Of a stretch of 64,000 nt of DNA, positions 34,791 through 44,465 are shown piece after piece (the stretch's first letter is position 1; the number at the start of each line of letters is the position of its first letter). The notes beneath the pieces were generated by a model that made no database searches, was not told the origin of the DNA, and worked only from the letters and a program-made list of their open reading frames with translations. Source of the stretch: Bacillota bacterium (lineage in GTDB: Bacteria; Bacillota; Clostridia; Saccharofermentanales; Saccharofermentanaceae); the NCBI GenBank assembly GCA_023397475.1, contig JAEWUD010000049.1:1-64000 (forward strand), written 5' to 3'. Position numbers and translations under genes: made by a program.

Positions 34791-37550
34791 TCAGGGTAAC
34801 GGATAATCAGCGGGTACAACTCCGGCGACCGAAAAAGGATTGTCAATCGTCTCCTCGGGCGCGGGGTTCGCAATATTCGGCTCGCCGGCAAACATCACGA
34901 TATTCGCTTGCGCCGATGGACAGGTACTATCAAAAATAGTAGCATCCCTACCGTTTTTGTCAAACAAATTATTATACGAGAGCATGGCATACCGCTTCAG
35001 CAGTTCCGGATCCCGTACCGCATCGGTGTTGCTGTACACAGTTCCCTCCGATGAAATCACCGCCATCGAGTTCACAACCGGATAGCTTCCGAACAGATCC
35101 GACAGGAAGACGTTGTAATCCGGAAGAGGAAGTCCGGTCATCTCGAGGACCAGCGTCGACAGATAGTTCAGGCTCATCTTCTCGATGTTCGTCTCGGGGA
35201 TATCGTAGTTCGCCCATACGAGGAAAGGCGTCTGGTACATCGCGAGCATCTCCTCCGACGAGAGCGACGCGAGATCTTTTCCGAGAATATCACTGTAGAA
35301 CGCATCTTTGAGCTTCGGAAGATGGTCGCCGAAAAACACGATGACCGTCGGTTCTTCCTGTGCCGCAAAATAGGAAACCAGCCCTGACAGCGCTTCGTCC
35401 GAGGCATGTGCCAACGAAAGATATTCTTCCGTCTCCGGATAGGAAACATCGAACCCGGACAGAGTAATCTCCGCCTCAAAATTATCGTTCTTCGGAACAT
35501 ATCCGCCATGATTCTGCATGGTTACATTAAAGAGGAATATCGGCTGTCCCTCGGGCTTCGCTTCATACAGCTCAATCAGTTTGTCGTACGATGCTTCGTC
35601 GCTCACATAACTGCGCATCATCAGCGGATCTGTAAAATCCGTAAAGGAAAGAAACTGGTCAAACCCAAGATTCTCATAGACACTCGGGCGATTCCAGCCG
35701 CTCGCGTCAAAGGGGTGAACAGCAATGGTCTGGTAGCCAAATTCCTTGAGGGTCCATGCGAGAGAACCCGTCTTCTGATCGATGAACTGCTGGTACGGGA
35801 TGCTTCCCGTCGGAAGGAACGCCATCGAGTTGCCCGTAAGAAACTCAAACTCGGAGTTCGCTGTGCCTCCGCCGTAGGTAGAGACATAGGCCGTTCCCTT
35901 GATTACGTCCGTTGCCATCGAATCGATAAAAGGCGTCACCGGCATATTCGTCGCAAAGTCTCCGACTGCCTGCAAATCGGCAAAGGACTCGCACATGATC
36001 GCAATGACATTGGGGCGAACAGGTGTCTTTGTCGCCGGCACTTCGTCAACGGTTACGGTCGATGCGGTCTCTGTCGCGGCGGTCGTCTCGGAAGACAGAA
36101 TCTCTGTCGGTGCCGTCCCGTTCGTATCGGTCACATCCGTTGTCGCTCCGGATATCCCGGTCTCCGCCGTCGTCTCGCCGAACGGAGTCGTTCCGGACGA
36201 TGTCGGCACGGAGATCTCTGTCTCGGACACCGGGGCAAGTTCAATCAGCGACTTAATACGTGCGATTTCTTCCGGAGAATATCCGTCGGGCGTATCCACA
36301 TTCATGTATTGCGCATTCATTGTCAACGCAACGACCAGGCCGTTCTTGGCATAATTGGACGGCTGATTCCAGACATTATTCACGATGCCGATCCGCTGCA
36401 TGAAGCTGAATGCCGCGATCGCGTAGCGATCTGTCCCGAACAGCGCAAAAACCATCAAAGCCGACAACGCGGCTGACAGCGCACCCGTCAGAACACGGGT
36501 ACGAATTCTCTTCATTGAAAGATCCACATGTGTCAACGCGATGGTCAGCAGGAGAAAAGCGCATATGGTGACCAGAAGAATCGCCGACAGACTGAAGGTA
36601 TAATTCCCTGCGACATTCATCGCGGTTCCCGCGGCAAAGAAATCCCACGGCTGGATCGGCTCTCCGCGGAACTGCAACTTGAAATAGTTGATCAGCGCGA
36701 GCACATACAGAACCGTATTCGCGGCAATCATGCTGATGCGGATACGATTTGTCACCGCGAAAAGCACCAGATAAATCAAGATGTACGCCATGTAATTAAG
36801 GATGTATGCCGGCGTGATCTTCTTAAAGGCGGAATTGTCATTCAGTGCCTCGACGATAAAAAACATCGCGACGGGCGACAAGACAACCGCGATTCTACCG
36901 GCCATCGCCTTCTGCTTCTCCGAGAAACGAAACGGTATTGCGATCAGAATACCTCCGGCAACAAGAAGAGCGACACACAAAGCGAATGCGCGATAATCCG
37001 TAATCGTGTATGCATATTGGGCATGGGACTGGTACAGAGAACTTGTCGGCTTGTCCGGAATCGACAGGCGCAGCTCTTCCGTGCCGGAAACCGCAGAAAC
37101 CCAAACCGTCGGAGATTTCTCATAGGCGTTGCCGACAGGGCGCAACGTGAAGGAGTAGTTCTTTTCTGTGTCCAGCGTCATGTTCACGGGGAAGCGACAG
37201 AACTCATCATCTTTCAAATCGGCAATATTGACCGTCGACGTCGTTAACTTCGAACCGGTCTGATCCAACAGGCTGAAAACCAGCTGGCCATTCGCCGTCT
37301 CATCCGTATAGGTCGCCAGACGCACTTCGACATACGCAAGATCCGGGGAGGCCGGACGAAAATACTGGCGATAATCCTCTTCGGGCGTAAGAAAACCGTT
37401 CGTTCTCGCATTGGCTCCGACGCATGCATTGACAACGTTCACCTGGAATGCGGCAAAATTAAGCACAAGAACCGTTACAAGTGTCGCTACGAACACCGCC
37501 GCGATCAATATGCGTGACTTCTTCCAACCTGTTTTTTCCATAATCTCCAT
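34791..37550 (-). CDS. Large LtaS-like phosphoglycerol transferase (sulfatase fold)
   Basis: About 919 residues from ATG 37550 (37541 also possible). Order: one membrane anchor (about 10-30), an extracellular beta-type domain (about 35-180), five further membrane segments (about 190-385), a Ser/Thr-rich linker (about 425-495) and a sulfatase-like catalytic domain. The latter has NVIAIMCESFADL, the nucleophile Thr in GGGTANSEFEF, MQNHGGY and FFGDHLP. LtaS proteins polymerise glycerolphosphate from phosphatidylglycerol into teichoic acid. It is longer than LtaS (about 650), so the substrate may be different. First gene of a run with corA. Confidence 0.82.
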   Translation of the reverse strand: MEIMEKTGWKKSRILIAAVFVATLVTVLVLNFAAFQVNVVNACVGANARTNGFLTPEEDYRQYFRPASPDLAYVEVRLATYTDETANGQLVFSLLDQTGSKLTTSTVNIADLKDDEFCRFPVNMTLDTEKNYSFTLRPVGNAYEKSPTVWVSAVSGTEELRLSIPDKPTSSLYQSHAQYAYTITDYRAFALCVALLVAGGILIAIPFRFSEKQKAMAGRIAVVLSPVAMFFIVEALNDNSAFKKITPAYILNYMAYILIYLVLFAVTNRIRISMIAANTVLYVLALINYFKLQFRGEPIQPWDFFAAGTAMNVAGNYTFSLSAILLVTICAFLLLTIALTHVDLSMKRIRTRVLTGALSAALSALMVFALFGTDRYAIAAFSFMQRIGIVNNVWNQPSNYAKNGLVVALTMNAQYMNVDTPDGYSPEEIARIKSLIELAPVSETEISVPTSSGTTPFGETTAETGISGATTDVTDTNGTAPTEILSSETTAATETASTVTVDEVPATKTPVRPNVIAIMCESFADLQAVGDFATNMPVTPFIDSMATDVIKGTAYVSTYGGGTANSEFEFLTGNSMAFLPTGSIPYQQFIDQKTGSLAWTLKEFGYQTIAVHPFDASGWNRPSVYENLGFDQFLSFTDFTDPLMMRSYVSDEASYDKLIELYEAKPEGQPIFLFNVTMQNHGGYVPKNDNFEAEITLSGFDVSYPETEEYLSLAHASDEALSGLVSYFAAQEEPTVIVFFGDHLPKLKDAFYSDILGKDLASLSSEEMLAMYQTPFLVWANYDIPETNIEKMSLNYLSTLVLEMTGLPLPDYNVFLSDLFGSYPVVNSMAVISSEGTVYSNTDAVRDPELLKRYAMLSYNNLFDKNGRDATIFDSTCPSAQANIVMFAGEPNIANPAPEETIDNPFSVAGVVPADYPLP

Positions 37551-37608
37551 CTCTTGATCCGAATGTCCTGTTAACACTTTTCAAACACATATTTTACAAG
37601 CAGTCTAC

Positions 37609-37637
37609 ATTATACTTCTCCGAACCCCTGTGACCAA
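37609..37637 (-). promoter_or_regulatory. Possible promoter of the LtaS-like gene
   Basis: Minus strand: -10 TATAAT (37609-37614), 17-bp spacer, weak -35 TTGGTC (37632-37637). Confidence 0.4.
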
Positions 37638-37771
37638 GGCGTTCCGACCTCGTCAGTTGCACATATTTTCGGGGATCGTCAGAAAAATTTGTGTTGATTT
37701 TGATTCCACTTATCCTCTCGGTTTATTAAAATGATATGATAAGTTAAACAAAAATAAGTGAGGTGCCGACC

Positions 37772-38713
37772 ATGGATCTGCCAGCATCCCTGACAAAGTT
37801 GCAAAACGTTTCGACCAACATGCGCCAACTCATGGTCGGTAAGGACGCCGCGGTACGACTGCTGATCATCGCTCTGCTTTCCGACGGCCACGCCTTGCTT
37901 GAAGATGTGCCGGGTATCGGCAAGACCACGATGGTCTATGCACTCGCACGCTCTCTCGATTGCTCTTTCTCGCGTATCCAATTCACTCCGGACGTTATGC
38001 CAACAGATATAACGGGCTTTTCCATGTTCAACGTTAAGACGCAGGAGTTCATCTTCCGTCCGGGTCCGGTCATGCATCAGATTATTCTGGCGGATGAGAT
38101 CAATCGTACGTCTCCGAAGACCCAGTCGAGTCTTCTGGAGATCATGCAGGAGCATCAGGTAACCGTCGACGGAACCACCTATCGGATGCCGGAGCCTTTC
38201 ATGGTTCTCGCGACACAGAATCCGATTGAACATGCCGGTACCTTCCCTCTTCCCGACGCGCAGCTTGACCGCTTCTGCCTATCCATTCATATGGGTTACC
38301 CGACCGTCGAACAGGAGATGACCATTCTCTCCCGCGTAGAAGAGCATCCGGACAGTTCGTCATTGTCCTCCGTGATCGACGCGGCCGAGATCATCGAGCT
38401 TCGCACGGCCGCGCGCAAGATCCATTGTTCCGAGGCTGTGAAGCAATACATCGCTCGCATCTCCGCCGCGACGCGACGGCATTCAGATCTGAAGCTCGGT
38501 GTCAGTCCCCGCGCGTCGATCCACCTGATGCAGACGTCGAAGTCCCTTGCGCTTCTCGAGGGCAGAGATTATGTTACACCGCAGGACGTGCGCCAGATGT
38601 GCGTACCGGTCCTGTCCCATCGTCTTTCGATCCGCTCCGAGTCGATCGCCTCCGGAAAGACCGTCGAGAGTGTTCTTACGGACATGCTTCAGACGATCGC
38701 CGTTCCGAAATAA
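37772..38713 (+). CDS. MoxR-family AAA+ ATPase
   Basis: 313 residues from the ATG at 37772, which has GAGGTG six bases upstream. Walker A EDVPGIGKTT, Walker B IILADEINR, and sensor MVLATQNPIEHAGTFPLPDAQLDRF are typical. MoxR ATPases act as chaperone-like factors for maturing specific partner proteins, often encoded next to a DUF58 protein and a transglutaminase, as here. Followed directly by the DUF58 gene, one base after the stop, so one operon. Confidence 0.9.
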   Translation: MDLPASLTKLQNVSTNMRQLMVGKDAAVRLLIIALLSDGHALLEDVPGIGKTTMVYALARSLDCSFSRIQFTPDVMPTDITGFSMFNVKTQEFIFRPGPVMHQIILADEINRTSPKTQSSLLEIMQEHQVTVDGTTYRMPEPFMVLATQNPIEHAGTFPLPDAQLDRFCLSIHMGYPTVEQEMTILSRVEEHPDSSSLSSVIDAAEIIELRTAARKIHCSEAVKQYIARISAATRRHSDLKLGVSPRASIHLMQTSKSLALLEGRDYVTPQDVRQMCVPVLSHRLSIRSESIASGKTVESVLTDMLQTIAVPK

Positions 38714-38714
38714 T

Positions 38715-39920
38715 ATGCGGCTCCGACGTATCGTATTCTTTGTTCTTTGGGCTGCCGCCTTGTGGGCTTTGCTGTATACCGGTAAGCCCCTGTATTTCTA
38801 CGTGTTCGCGTTGATGGCGATCACCCTGATTCTCGCGCTTCTCCAGTTGCTCTTAAGTGTTTTCTCTTTCCGCCTGCGGACAAATCTCAATCCGCGAACG
38901 GCGGAGAAGAACCGGCCGATCGGATGGAAGCTTCTGCCGAAAGGCACCTTCTTCCCGATCGCTCATGTCAATTTATCTGTACGCTTTCCGGATCTTGGCG
39001 ATCCGGACAAGACACAGGCGAAATATTACGCTTCGCCGCCATTTCGCCGCGCCGAACCGGTCGAGGTCAGCATCTCCTCTCCCTACTCCGGAAGTTTCAA
39101 TCTCGAGATTTCGACGGTAGAATTCACGGATATTTTCGGGCTTTTTCGCGTGCGCATCGCGGCAAAGCGCTATCTCTCCCGCACTTCGGATCTCGTCTAT
39201 GTGCTGCCGGATACCGCTCTGATGATGCGAGAGGCCATGATGTACGACGAGATCATTCAGCCGATCCGCCGGACGAGAGAGCGCGCCGAGGCCGTCGGCG
39301 TTCGCGAGTATCGCCAGGACGATGATTTCCGCAGTATTCACTGGAAGTACTCGGCGCGGACCGGGAAGCTTCATGTCAAAGAGTTCGAGAAGGGCGCGAA
39401 GGACCTGCATATCATCTATATCGATCTCGTGGAATCACCGCTTGCGAATGAGGCGGGTTTTGCTGCCCGGGACTATCTGCTGTGCGCCGTCGCCGGCTTT
39501 TGTCGCGAGCTCTTGCTGGAGCAGATTCCGATCATGCTTCTGGCGTATTCCGGCAACGGAAACTCCGAGTACCCGCTCACGCATGCCGGTCGGATGCACG
39601 CCGCGCGCATTTTTCTGGCGCGACAGATTTTTGTCAAAGAGGTTCCTTCGGATTTCCAGACATCTGTGGCCAACTTTGCCCTGCGCGAGAAGGCTACCAT
39701 GACGATCTTCAGCATGGCCGTCACGGCGACATCTCTTTCCTTTCTCATGTTGAAGTCCGCTGATTTCACCTCCGTCGCTTTATGCTTGGTCCCGCAGCAG
39801 GGTTACGAGAATGAGCAGCGCGTTCTGGCGCATCGTTTCTCTGATCGCGGCGTCTATTCTCTTCTTCTTCCGGAAGTACCGCCGGCTCAGCGGGTCGGGG
39901 AGGCGAAACAAGATGCTTAA
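38715..39920 (+). CDS. DUF58 membrane protein
   Basis: 401 residues from the ATG at 38715. Two N-terminal membrane segments (about 5-25, 30-50) are followed by a beta-rich region and the DUF58 signature REYRQDDDFRSIHWKYSART, then KLHVKEFEK and a von-Willebrand-A-like fold (IIYIDLV). The usual partner of MoxR. The ORF continues upstream of 38715 inside moxR, but that extension is rejected. Translation appears coupled: no ribosome binding site between moxR and this gene, and it overlaps the next gene by 8 bp. Confidence 0.85.
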   Translation: MRLRRIVFFVLWAAALWALLYTGKPLYFYVFALMAITLILALLQLLLSVFSFRLRTNLNPRTAEKNRPIGWKLLPKGTFFPIAHVNLSVRFPDLGDPDKTQAKYYASPPFRRAEPVEVSISSPYSGSFNLEISTVEFTDIFGLFRVRIAAKRYLSRTSDLVYVLPDTALMMREAMMYDEIIQPIRRTRERAEAVGVREYRQDDDFRSIHWKYSARTGKLHVKEFEKGAKDLHIIYIDLVESPLANEAGFAARDYLLCAVAGFCRELLLEQIPIMLLAYSGNGNSEYPLTHAGRMHAARIFLARQIFVKEVPSDFQTSVANFALREKATMTIFSMAVTATSLSFLMLKSADFTSVALCLVPQQGYENEQRVLAHRFSDRGVYSLLLPEVPPAQRVGEAKQDA

Positions 39921-42441
39921 GCGCGAAGCACGTCATGTCATGCCGGAGTTCATTCTCTGCCTGGTGAGTTCCTATCTCTGCGCCCTGGGACTTACGATGT
40001 TCATCGTCGATCTCACGGGCCTGACCCGGCGATTCTCACCTTCCATGTCGATCATCTTCTGTTTTCTCGCGACGTTTGCCGCATTGGGAGTTTATCTCAA
40101 ACCCAAGCTGGTGTTACAAGTGCTGGCCACCCTGATAATTCCATTGGCTCTCCTTCTTGTCTTCACGGATCTTTTCGCGTTTCTCTCGAAAACGATCGGG
40201 AAATTTCTCACTTGGTTGCCGCCGTTTCTCGGCAATAATGCGACGAAGCGTCCGGAATTCGAGATCGCCCTGATCGTTCTTGTCATCATTGCGTCATCGG
40301 TTCTTTGTTTCATTAGCTTCTGTGTGCTGCGAAGCACACTCGCGGGTTCTATCTGTACGGTTTTGCCGATTCTTCTTCTGACACTCTTCACGCGCGTCAA
40401 CTTACCGCTTGTATTCATGATTCCCGCGGTTTTGGGATTATTTCTGATGATGATGATCACGGCAAAAGATGTCCTGATCCCAACGTCGGCACAGAAGGAT
40501 CGAGCGGGCTTTCTTCAGTCTCTTCCCTATCTGATGTCACTGTCTGTGATCGGCCTTGCCTGCGTCATCACCTTCTCGGTTCTGATACCTTCCTCGCAAC
40601 TGCGCCGCAAGGAAGTCGCGAATGCGACGGACGATACCTTATCCTTCCTCAATATCCCTCTGCCGGATTCTGCGAACCACAGAACCTTTAATCTCGGTTC
40701 CCTCGGTTTCTACCCGATGGGAAATCAGTTGGGCGGACCGCCGATGATCAACGAGAGGGACGTTCTTCGCGTCACGTCCTCCAACGATGTGTTGTTGCGG
40801 GCGATCTCCTATAATATGTACCTTGGCAGCTACTGGAGCAGCAATAACTACATCTTCTCGACCCGGTTGGATTCGGAGCCGTTAAAGGAGCGCCGGATTG
40901 ATTTCTTTGATGCCGAGCGTCCGAATCTCCCGATGATTCCGCCGGAGCTCTATGCGGCGCTTTTCGAGAAATACACGATCGGTGTGACAAATCTTACCGA
41001 CAAGGTCGGCGGCACACTGTTCGTTCCCGGGCATCTCCAATCGTTAACCGTTCGGAATCAGACGCCGTACTTCAACCAGTCAGGCGAGGTTTATCTGCGC
41101 GAAGGTGTGGAGATCGGCCAATTCTACGAGGCGACCTTCACCCGACTAAAGACGAACAGCGAGACCTACGAGGAGGATCTTCTCCTTCTGGAGGCCTTTC
41201 TTGCGGAGCACCCCGAGGCAAGGGATTCCGAGGAGAAGATTCAGGATATTTCCGAGAACAACCTGACGGTGGAGGTGCCGACATCTGTTACAGACTACGC
41301 GTTACACGTCACGGAGGGTGCAACGACACCCCTGGAGAAGGTTTTCGCGATTCGTCAGGACTTGCTTACGAACTTCACGTATTCGATTGACGTGCCGGAA
41401 CCGCCGCCCGGCGTCGATTTCGTCGAGCACTTCCTGACGACCAAAGAAGGCTACTGTACGTATTTCGCCACGACAATGGCTGTCATGGCGCGTATCAACG
41501 GCATTCCGGCGCGATATATCGAAGGATTCATCGCCGATGTCCCCGAACGAACGATCATTTATGTGGAGGGTGCGACGCCGGCGCCTAACGGTTCTGAGGT
41601 TACTCGTGTCTCATTGAACGGTGTTGTCACAACGCCGGAGAATATTTTCTCGACGTTCGGCGGGAACTACAATGATTCGGGATCCGTTGTCTCCACGCCG
41701 ACCGGCAAGACGACCGTCGTCGTTACGGGACGCGAGGCACACGCCTGGTGTGAGGTCTATATCGACGGCATCGGCTGGATTCCCGTCGACGCGACAGCCG
41801 GGCCGAACGGCGGAGGATACTCCTTTACGGATGAGCGAGCCCAATCCGTGTACGTCGATACGACCGGGCAGCTGGAGCAGGATACGGAAGAACATCTTCC
41901 CTATCGTGACATTACAGAAAAGCCGATACAGAATGAAGTAATTACAGAGGAGGAGACCGCGAAGTCTTCGGCGACCGGTGTGATTTTGCTCGTCTTCTTC
42001 CTCGCCGTCCTCATGGTCGTCGTCGCAATCATCGTCTCGCGTTATCATCGACTCGCTTCCCTGACCGCCGTAGGCAGCCGCATCCATACGCTTCCGGAGG
42101 ATGAGGCTATTCGTCTGTTGTATCGCCGCTCGATCGATCTGTTTCATCTTCTTCGTGTACATCCCGAGCCGCGAGAGACACCGGGCGAGTTCGCACAACG
42201 TGCGCATTATCTCCCCGTCTACATCGCGGGGGTTCGCAAGGATACCTACACCTTCCATATCGATGCGATCACAGAAGTTTACGAGCGATTCCTTTACGGA
42301 GGAAAGACGCCTACGCCGGAGGAGATTGACCAGGCGTACGACGCTTGGTCACAACTCGTCAAGCAGGTACGAGGCGCACACCGTCTCCCGATCCTGTTCC
42401 TTTTGCGCCTTCTGATCACACCGGATACCAAACCCACCTAA
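39913..42441 (+). CDS. Membrane transglutaminase-like protein with DUF4129-type tail
   Basis: 842 residues from the ATG at 39913 after GGGAGGCG. Five or six membrane segments in the first 260 residues, then a large external part with a transglutaminase core: catalytic Cys in EGYCTYFATTMAVMAR, His in REAHAWCEVY and Asp in IPVDATAG. After that comes another membrane segment (about 690-712) and a cytoplasmic tail (AIRLLYRRSIDLFHLLR) like DUF4129. Together with moxR and DUF58 it forms a three-gene operon found in many bacteria; proposed roles are in envelope protein maturation or cross-linking, not demonstrated here. Confidence 0.85.
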   Translation: MLKREARHVMPEFILCLVSSYLCALGLTMFIVDLTGLTRRFSPSMSIIFCFLATFAALGVYLKPKLVLQVLATLIIPLALLLVFTDLFAFLSKTIGKFLTWLPPFLGNNATKRPEFEIALIVLVIIASSVLCFISFCVLRSTLAGSICTVLPILLLTLFTRVNLPLVFMIPAVLGLFLMMMITAKDVLIPTSAQKDRAGFLQSLPYLMSLSVIGLACVITFSVLIPSSQLRRKEVANATDDTLSFLNIPLPDSANHRTFNLGSLGFYPMGNQLGGPPMINERDVLRVTSSNDVLLRAISYNMYLGSYWSSNNYIFSTRLDSEPLKERRIDFFDAERPNLPMIPPELYAALFEKYTIGVTNLTDKVGGTLFVPGHLQSLTVRNQTPYFNQSGEVYLREGVEIGQFYEATFTRLKTNSETYEEDLLLLEAFLAEHPEARDSEEKIQDISENNLTVEVPTSVTDYALHVTEGATTPLEKVFAIRQDLLTNFTYSIDVPEPPPGVDFVEHFLTTKEGYCTYFATTMAVMARINGIPARYIEGFIADVPERTIIYVEGATPAPNGSEVTRVSLNGVVTTPENIFSTFGGNYNDSGSVVSTPTGKTTVVVTGREAHAWCEVYIDGIGWIPVDATAGPNGGGYSFTDERAQSVYVDTTGQLEQDTEEHLPYRDITEKPIQNEVITEEETAKSSATGVILLVFFLAVLMVVVAIIVSRYHRLASLTAVGSRIHTLPEDEAIRLLYRRSIDLFHLLRVHPEPRETPGEFAQRAHYLPVYIAGVRKDTYTFHIDAITEVYERFLYGGKTPTPEEIDQAYDAWSQLVKQVRGAHRLPILFLLRLLITPDTKPT

Positions 42442-42552
42442 AAAAAGATTGCCTTGCTCTTTTCTCTTTGTACTCGCAATATTATAGATGGCAGAAAATG
42501 CCCGGAGATCTTGATTATGCACGCCCGGCGAACAGCCGACAAAGGAGATATC

Positions 42553-43842
42553 ATGTCACCCGCAACCCAACCCGGACCCAAAATCAACGTCCAACTCTCG
42601 TTCGTTCAGTCCGCGTACTGGCTCTCCTTCGTCGCCGTCGGCGGATTCTCGGCCGTCCTTCTTCAGTCCAAAAACTTCACGCCGTCCGAGATCGGCATCC
42701 TTCTGGCGCTCCAATCCCTGGCCTCCATCATCGCCCAACCGCTTCTGTCCGGTTTTGCCGACCGTCACAAAAAGATTCCGCTCAAATTCTTCGTCATCGG
42801 CATGATGGTTCTTGCTATTCTAGCTTTCGGCAGCCTGTACTTCCTTCCGCATATCTTGTTGCCGGCCGTGTTGATCTTCCTCGTCATGGGCGTGTCATAT
42901 ACCTGTGTTCCCGCATTCGTAAATGCGATCGCAATGCAACTTACCGCCGCGGGATTCCGCGTGAATTACGGATTGACTCGCGGCTTGGGTTCTCTCGCCT
43001 TCGCGGCGACCGGTTCAGGTTTGGGATTCCTGATCGACAGCGTCGGCACCGGTGTCATCGTTCCTTTCTTCGTCATCGCCGGATCTCTCTGCGTGATAGC
43101 GATCGCATTCCTCACCCGCCCCTTTCCCTCCTCGAAAAGCGCTTCCGCGCGACGCAAGAAGGACGCCGGCACGGACAGTTTCGGCGAACTCTCCGATCAT
43201 GAGGTTGTCATCGCGGAATCCCTCGAGAAAACCGTTTCCAAACCGGACAAGCTCTTGCATTTTCTCCGCACTAACAAGACATTCACGGGATTCTGTATCT
43301 CGTCGGCCCTGATTTTCACAAGCCACGCCTGCATCAATAACTTCCTGCCGAATATCGTTGACGGCCTCGACGGATCGTTCACTGATCAAGGAAATATCCG
43401 GTCCATCGCGGCTCTGGTCGAATTTCCGATCATGTTCCTGTACTTCGCGTTGTCGCGCCGCGTCACCGGAAACAAGCTCCTGATATTCTCCGCCTTCTCC
43501 TTCTTCCTGAAGGCCGTGACCACGATGATTGCTCCCGGCGTCGGTTGGCTGTATCTGATCCAACTCCTCCAGATGCCCGCCTTCGGCCTTTACACACCGT
43601 CGGCTGTCGTCTTTTCCGACTCGTCCGTCTCGGAGAAGAATCGCGTACGCGCACAGGCCCTGGCCATGGCTTCGACCTTCGGTATCGGCAACGTTATTGG
43701 AAGTCTGGGCGGTGGCTTCGTGATCGACGCATTCGGTCTCAACACCATGCTGATTCTCTCCTCCGTCTTCGGATTTGCCGGCTTCCTGATCATGTTCTTT
43801 GTACTCCGCAAAAAACGCGAGCCCAAAGTAGCGGAGGTGTAA
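42553..43842 (+). CDS. MFS transporter (MFS_1_like / LacY-like)
   Basis: 429 residues from the ATG at 42553, with AAAGGAG upstream; earlier frames have no ribosome binding site. Twelve hydrophobic segments in two halves joined by a charged loop (about 205-255). Motifs include GGFSAVLLQSKNFTPSEIG and GFADRHKKIP (MFS motif A). It resembles the MFS_1_like group used for sugars or aromatic compounds; the substrate is unknown. The 3' end of the gene is repeated in frame past the stop codon (see 43813-43891). Confidence 0.82.
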   Translation: MSPATQPGPKINVQLSFVQSAYWLSFVAVGGFSAVLLQSKNFTPSEIGILLALQSLASIIAQPLLSGFADRHKKIPLKFFVIGMMVLAILAFGSLYFLPHILLPAVLIFLVMGVSYTCVPAFVNAIAMQLTAAGFRVNYGLTRGLGSLAFAATGSGLGFLIDSVGTGVIVPFFVIAGSLCVIAIAFLTRPFPSSKSASARRKKDAGTDSFGELSDHEVVIAESLEKTVSKPDKLLHFLRTNKTFTGFCISSALIFTSHACINNFLPNIVDGLDGSFTDQGNIRSIAALVEFPIMFLYFALSRRVTGNKLLIFSAFSFFLKAVTTMIAPGVGWLYLIQLLQMPAFGLYTPSAVVFSDSSVSEKNRVRAQALAMASTFGIGNVIGSLGGGFVIDAFGLNTMLILSSVFGFAGFLIMFFVLRKKREPKVAEV

Positions 43843-43891
43843 GATCCTCCGCGAGTCGGCTACAGCGAGAAACGCGAGCCCAAAGTAGCGG
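43813..43891 (+). repeat. In-frame duplication around the stop of the MFS gene
   Basis: A 22-bp run (AAACGCGAGCCCAAAGTAGCGG) is present at 43813-43834 and again at 43870-43891, 57 bp apart, which is 19 codons. Translation past the TAA at 43840 would give another copy of KREPKVA followed by a second stop. Confidence 0.8.
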
Positions 43892-43951
43892 CCGCGTAAG
43901 AAAGAATGATTCCGAGCGAGACAGACGAAGCGACATTCCTAAACAATAGAT

Positions 43952-44401
43952 GCTGTTGCAAAATGAACGTAAAAATTCAGGATGCAGCAGTCTATTTTTC
44001 TTGCAAGAAGCTGAAATGAGCCTCACCTGCTGGGCTTATGGGCGAAAAGATCCACTTCCCTTATTCTCGCCTTTAATCGGGATTGACGGAGTCTATTCCT
44101 TATTGTTTGTCAATGATAACCACAAAAATTCGATGGGACTCGCAAATTTATACTTCCTCATTGAGTAATAAGCACGTTATACTTCCTCAATGAGAGAAAA
44201 TGCGATTTCTTATCAATGATACTGCCTTGAGAAGTTTGAAGGAGATTTCTTGTCAATGATAACCACCAAAATCGGAAGGTAGGCGGATTTTTATACTACA
44301 TCGAGGTGTCGGAGACGAGCATTACCCTTTACATAGGAGCGTCGCGTCGCGACTTATAATCCGCGTCGGCCCCGCTGGCGCTCCTTTACTTTTGCAACAG
44401 C
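43952..44401. mobile_element. 450-bp non-coding element with terminal inverted repeats
   Basis: Tips GCTGTTGCAAAA (43952-43963) and TTTTGCAACAGC (44390-44401) are a perfect 12-bp inverted pair, similar to ends of several IS families. No transposase is encoded. Inside are a decayed hairpin unit (about 44037-44076), a motif around TTGTCAATGATAACCAC present twice (about 44107 and 44249) and TTATACTTCCTCA present twice (about 44149, 44174). It looks like a MITE or the relic of an IS. Confidence 0.6.
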
Positions 44402-44465
44402 CTCTTTTAAGCTCCATTTTCATCTATGATAGAAGTGTTATTAAAATACTTAAGCCGCGAGGCGA

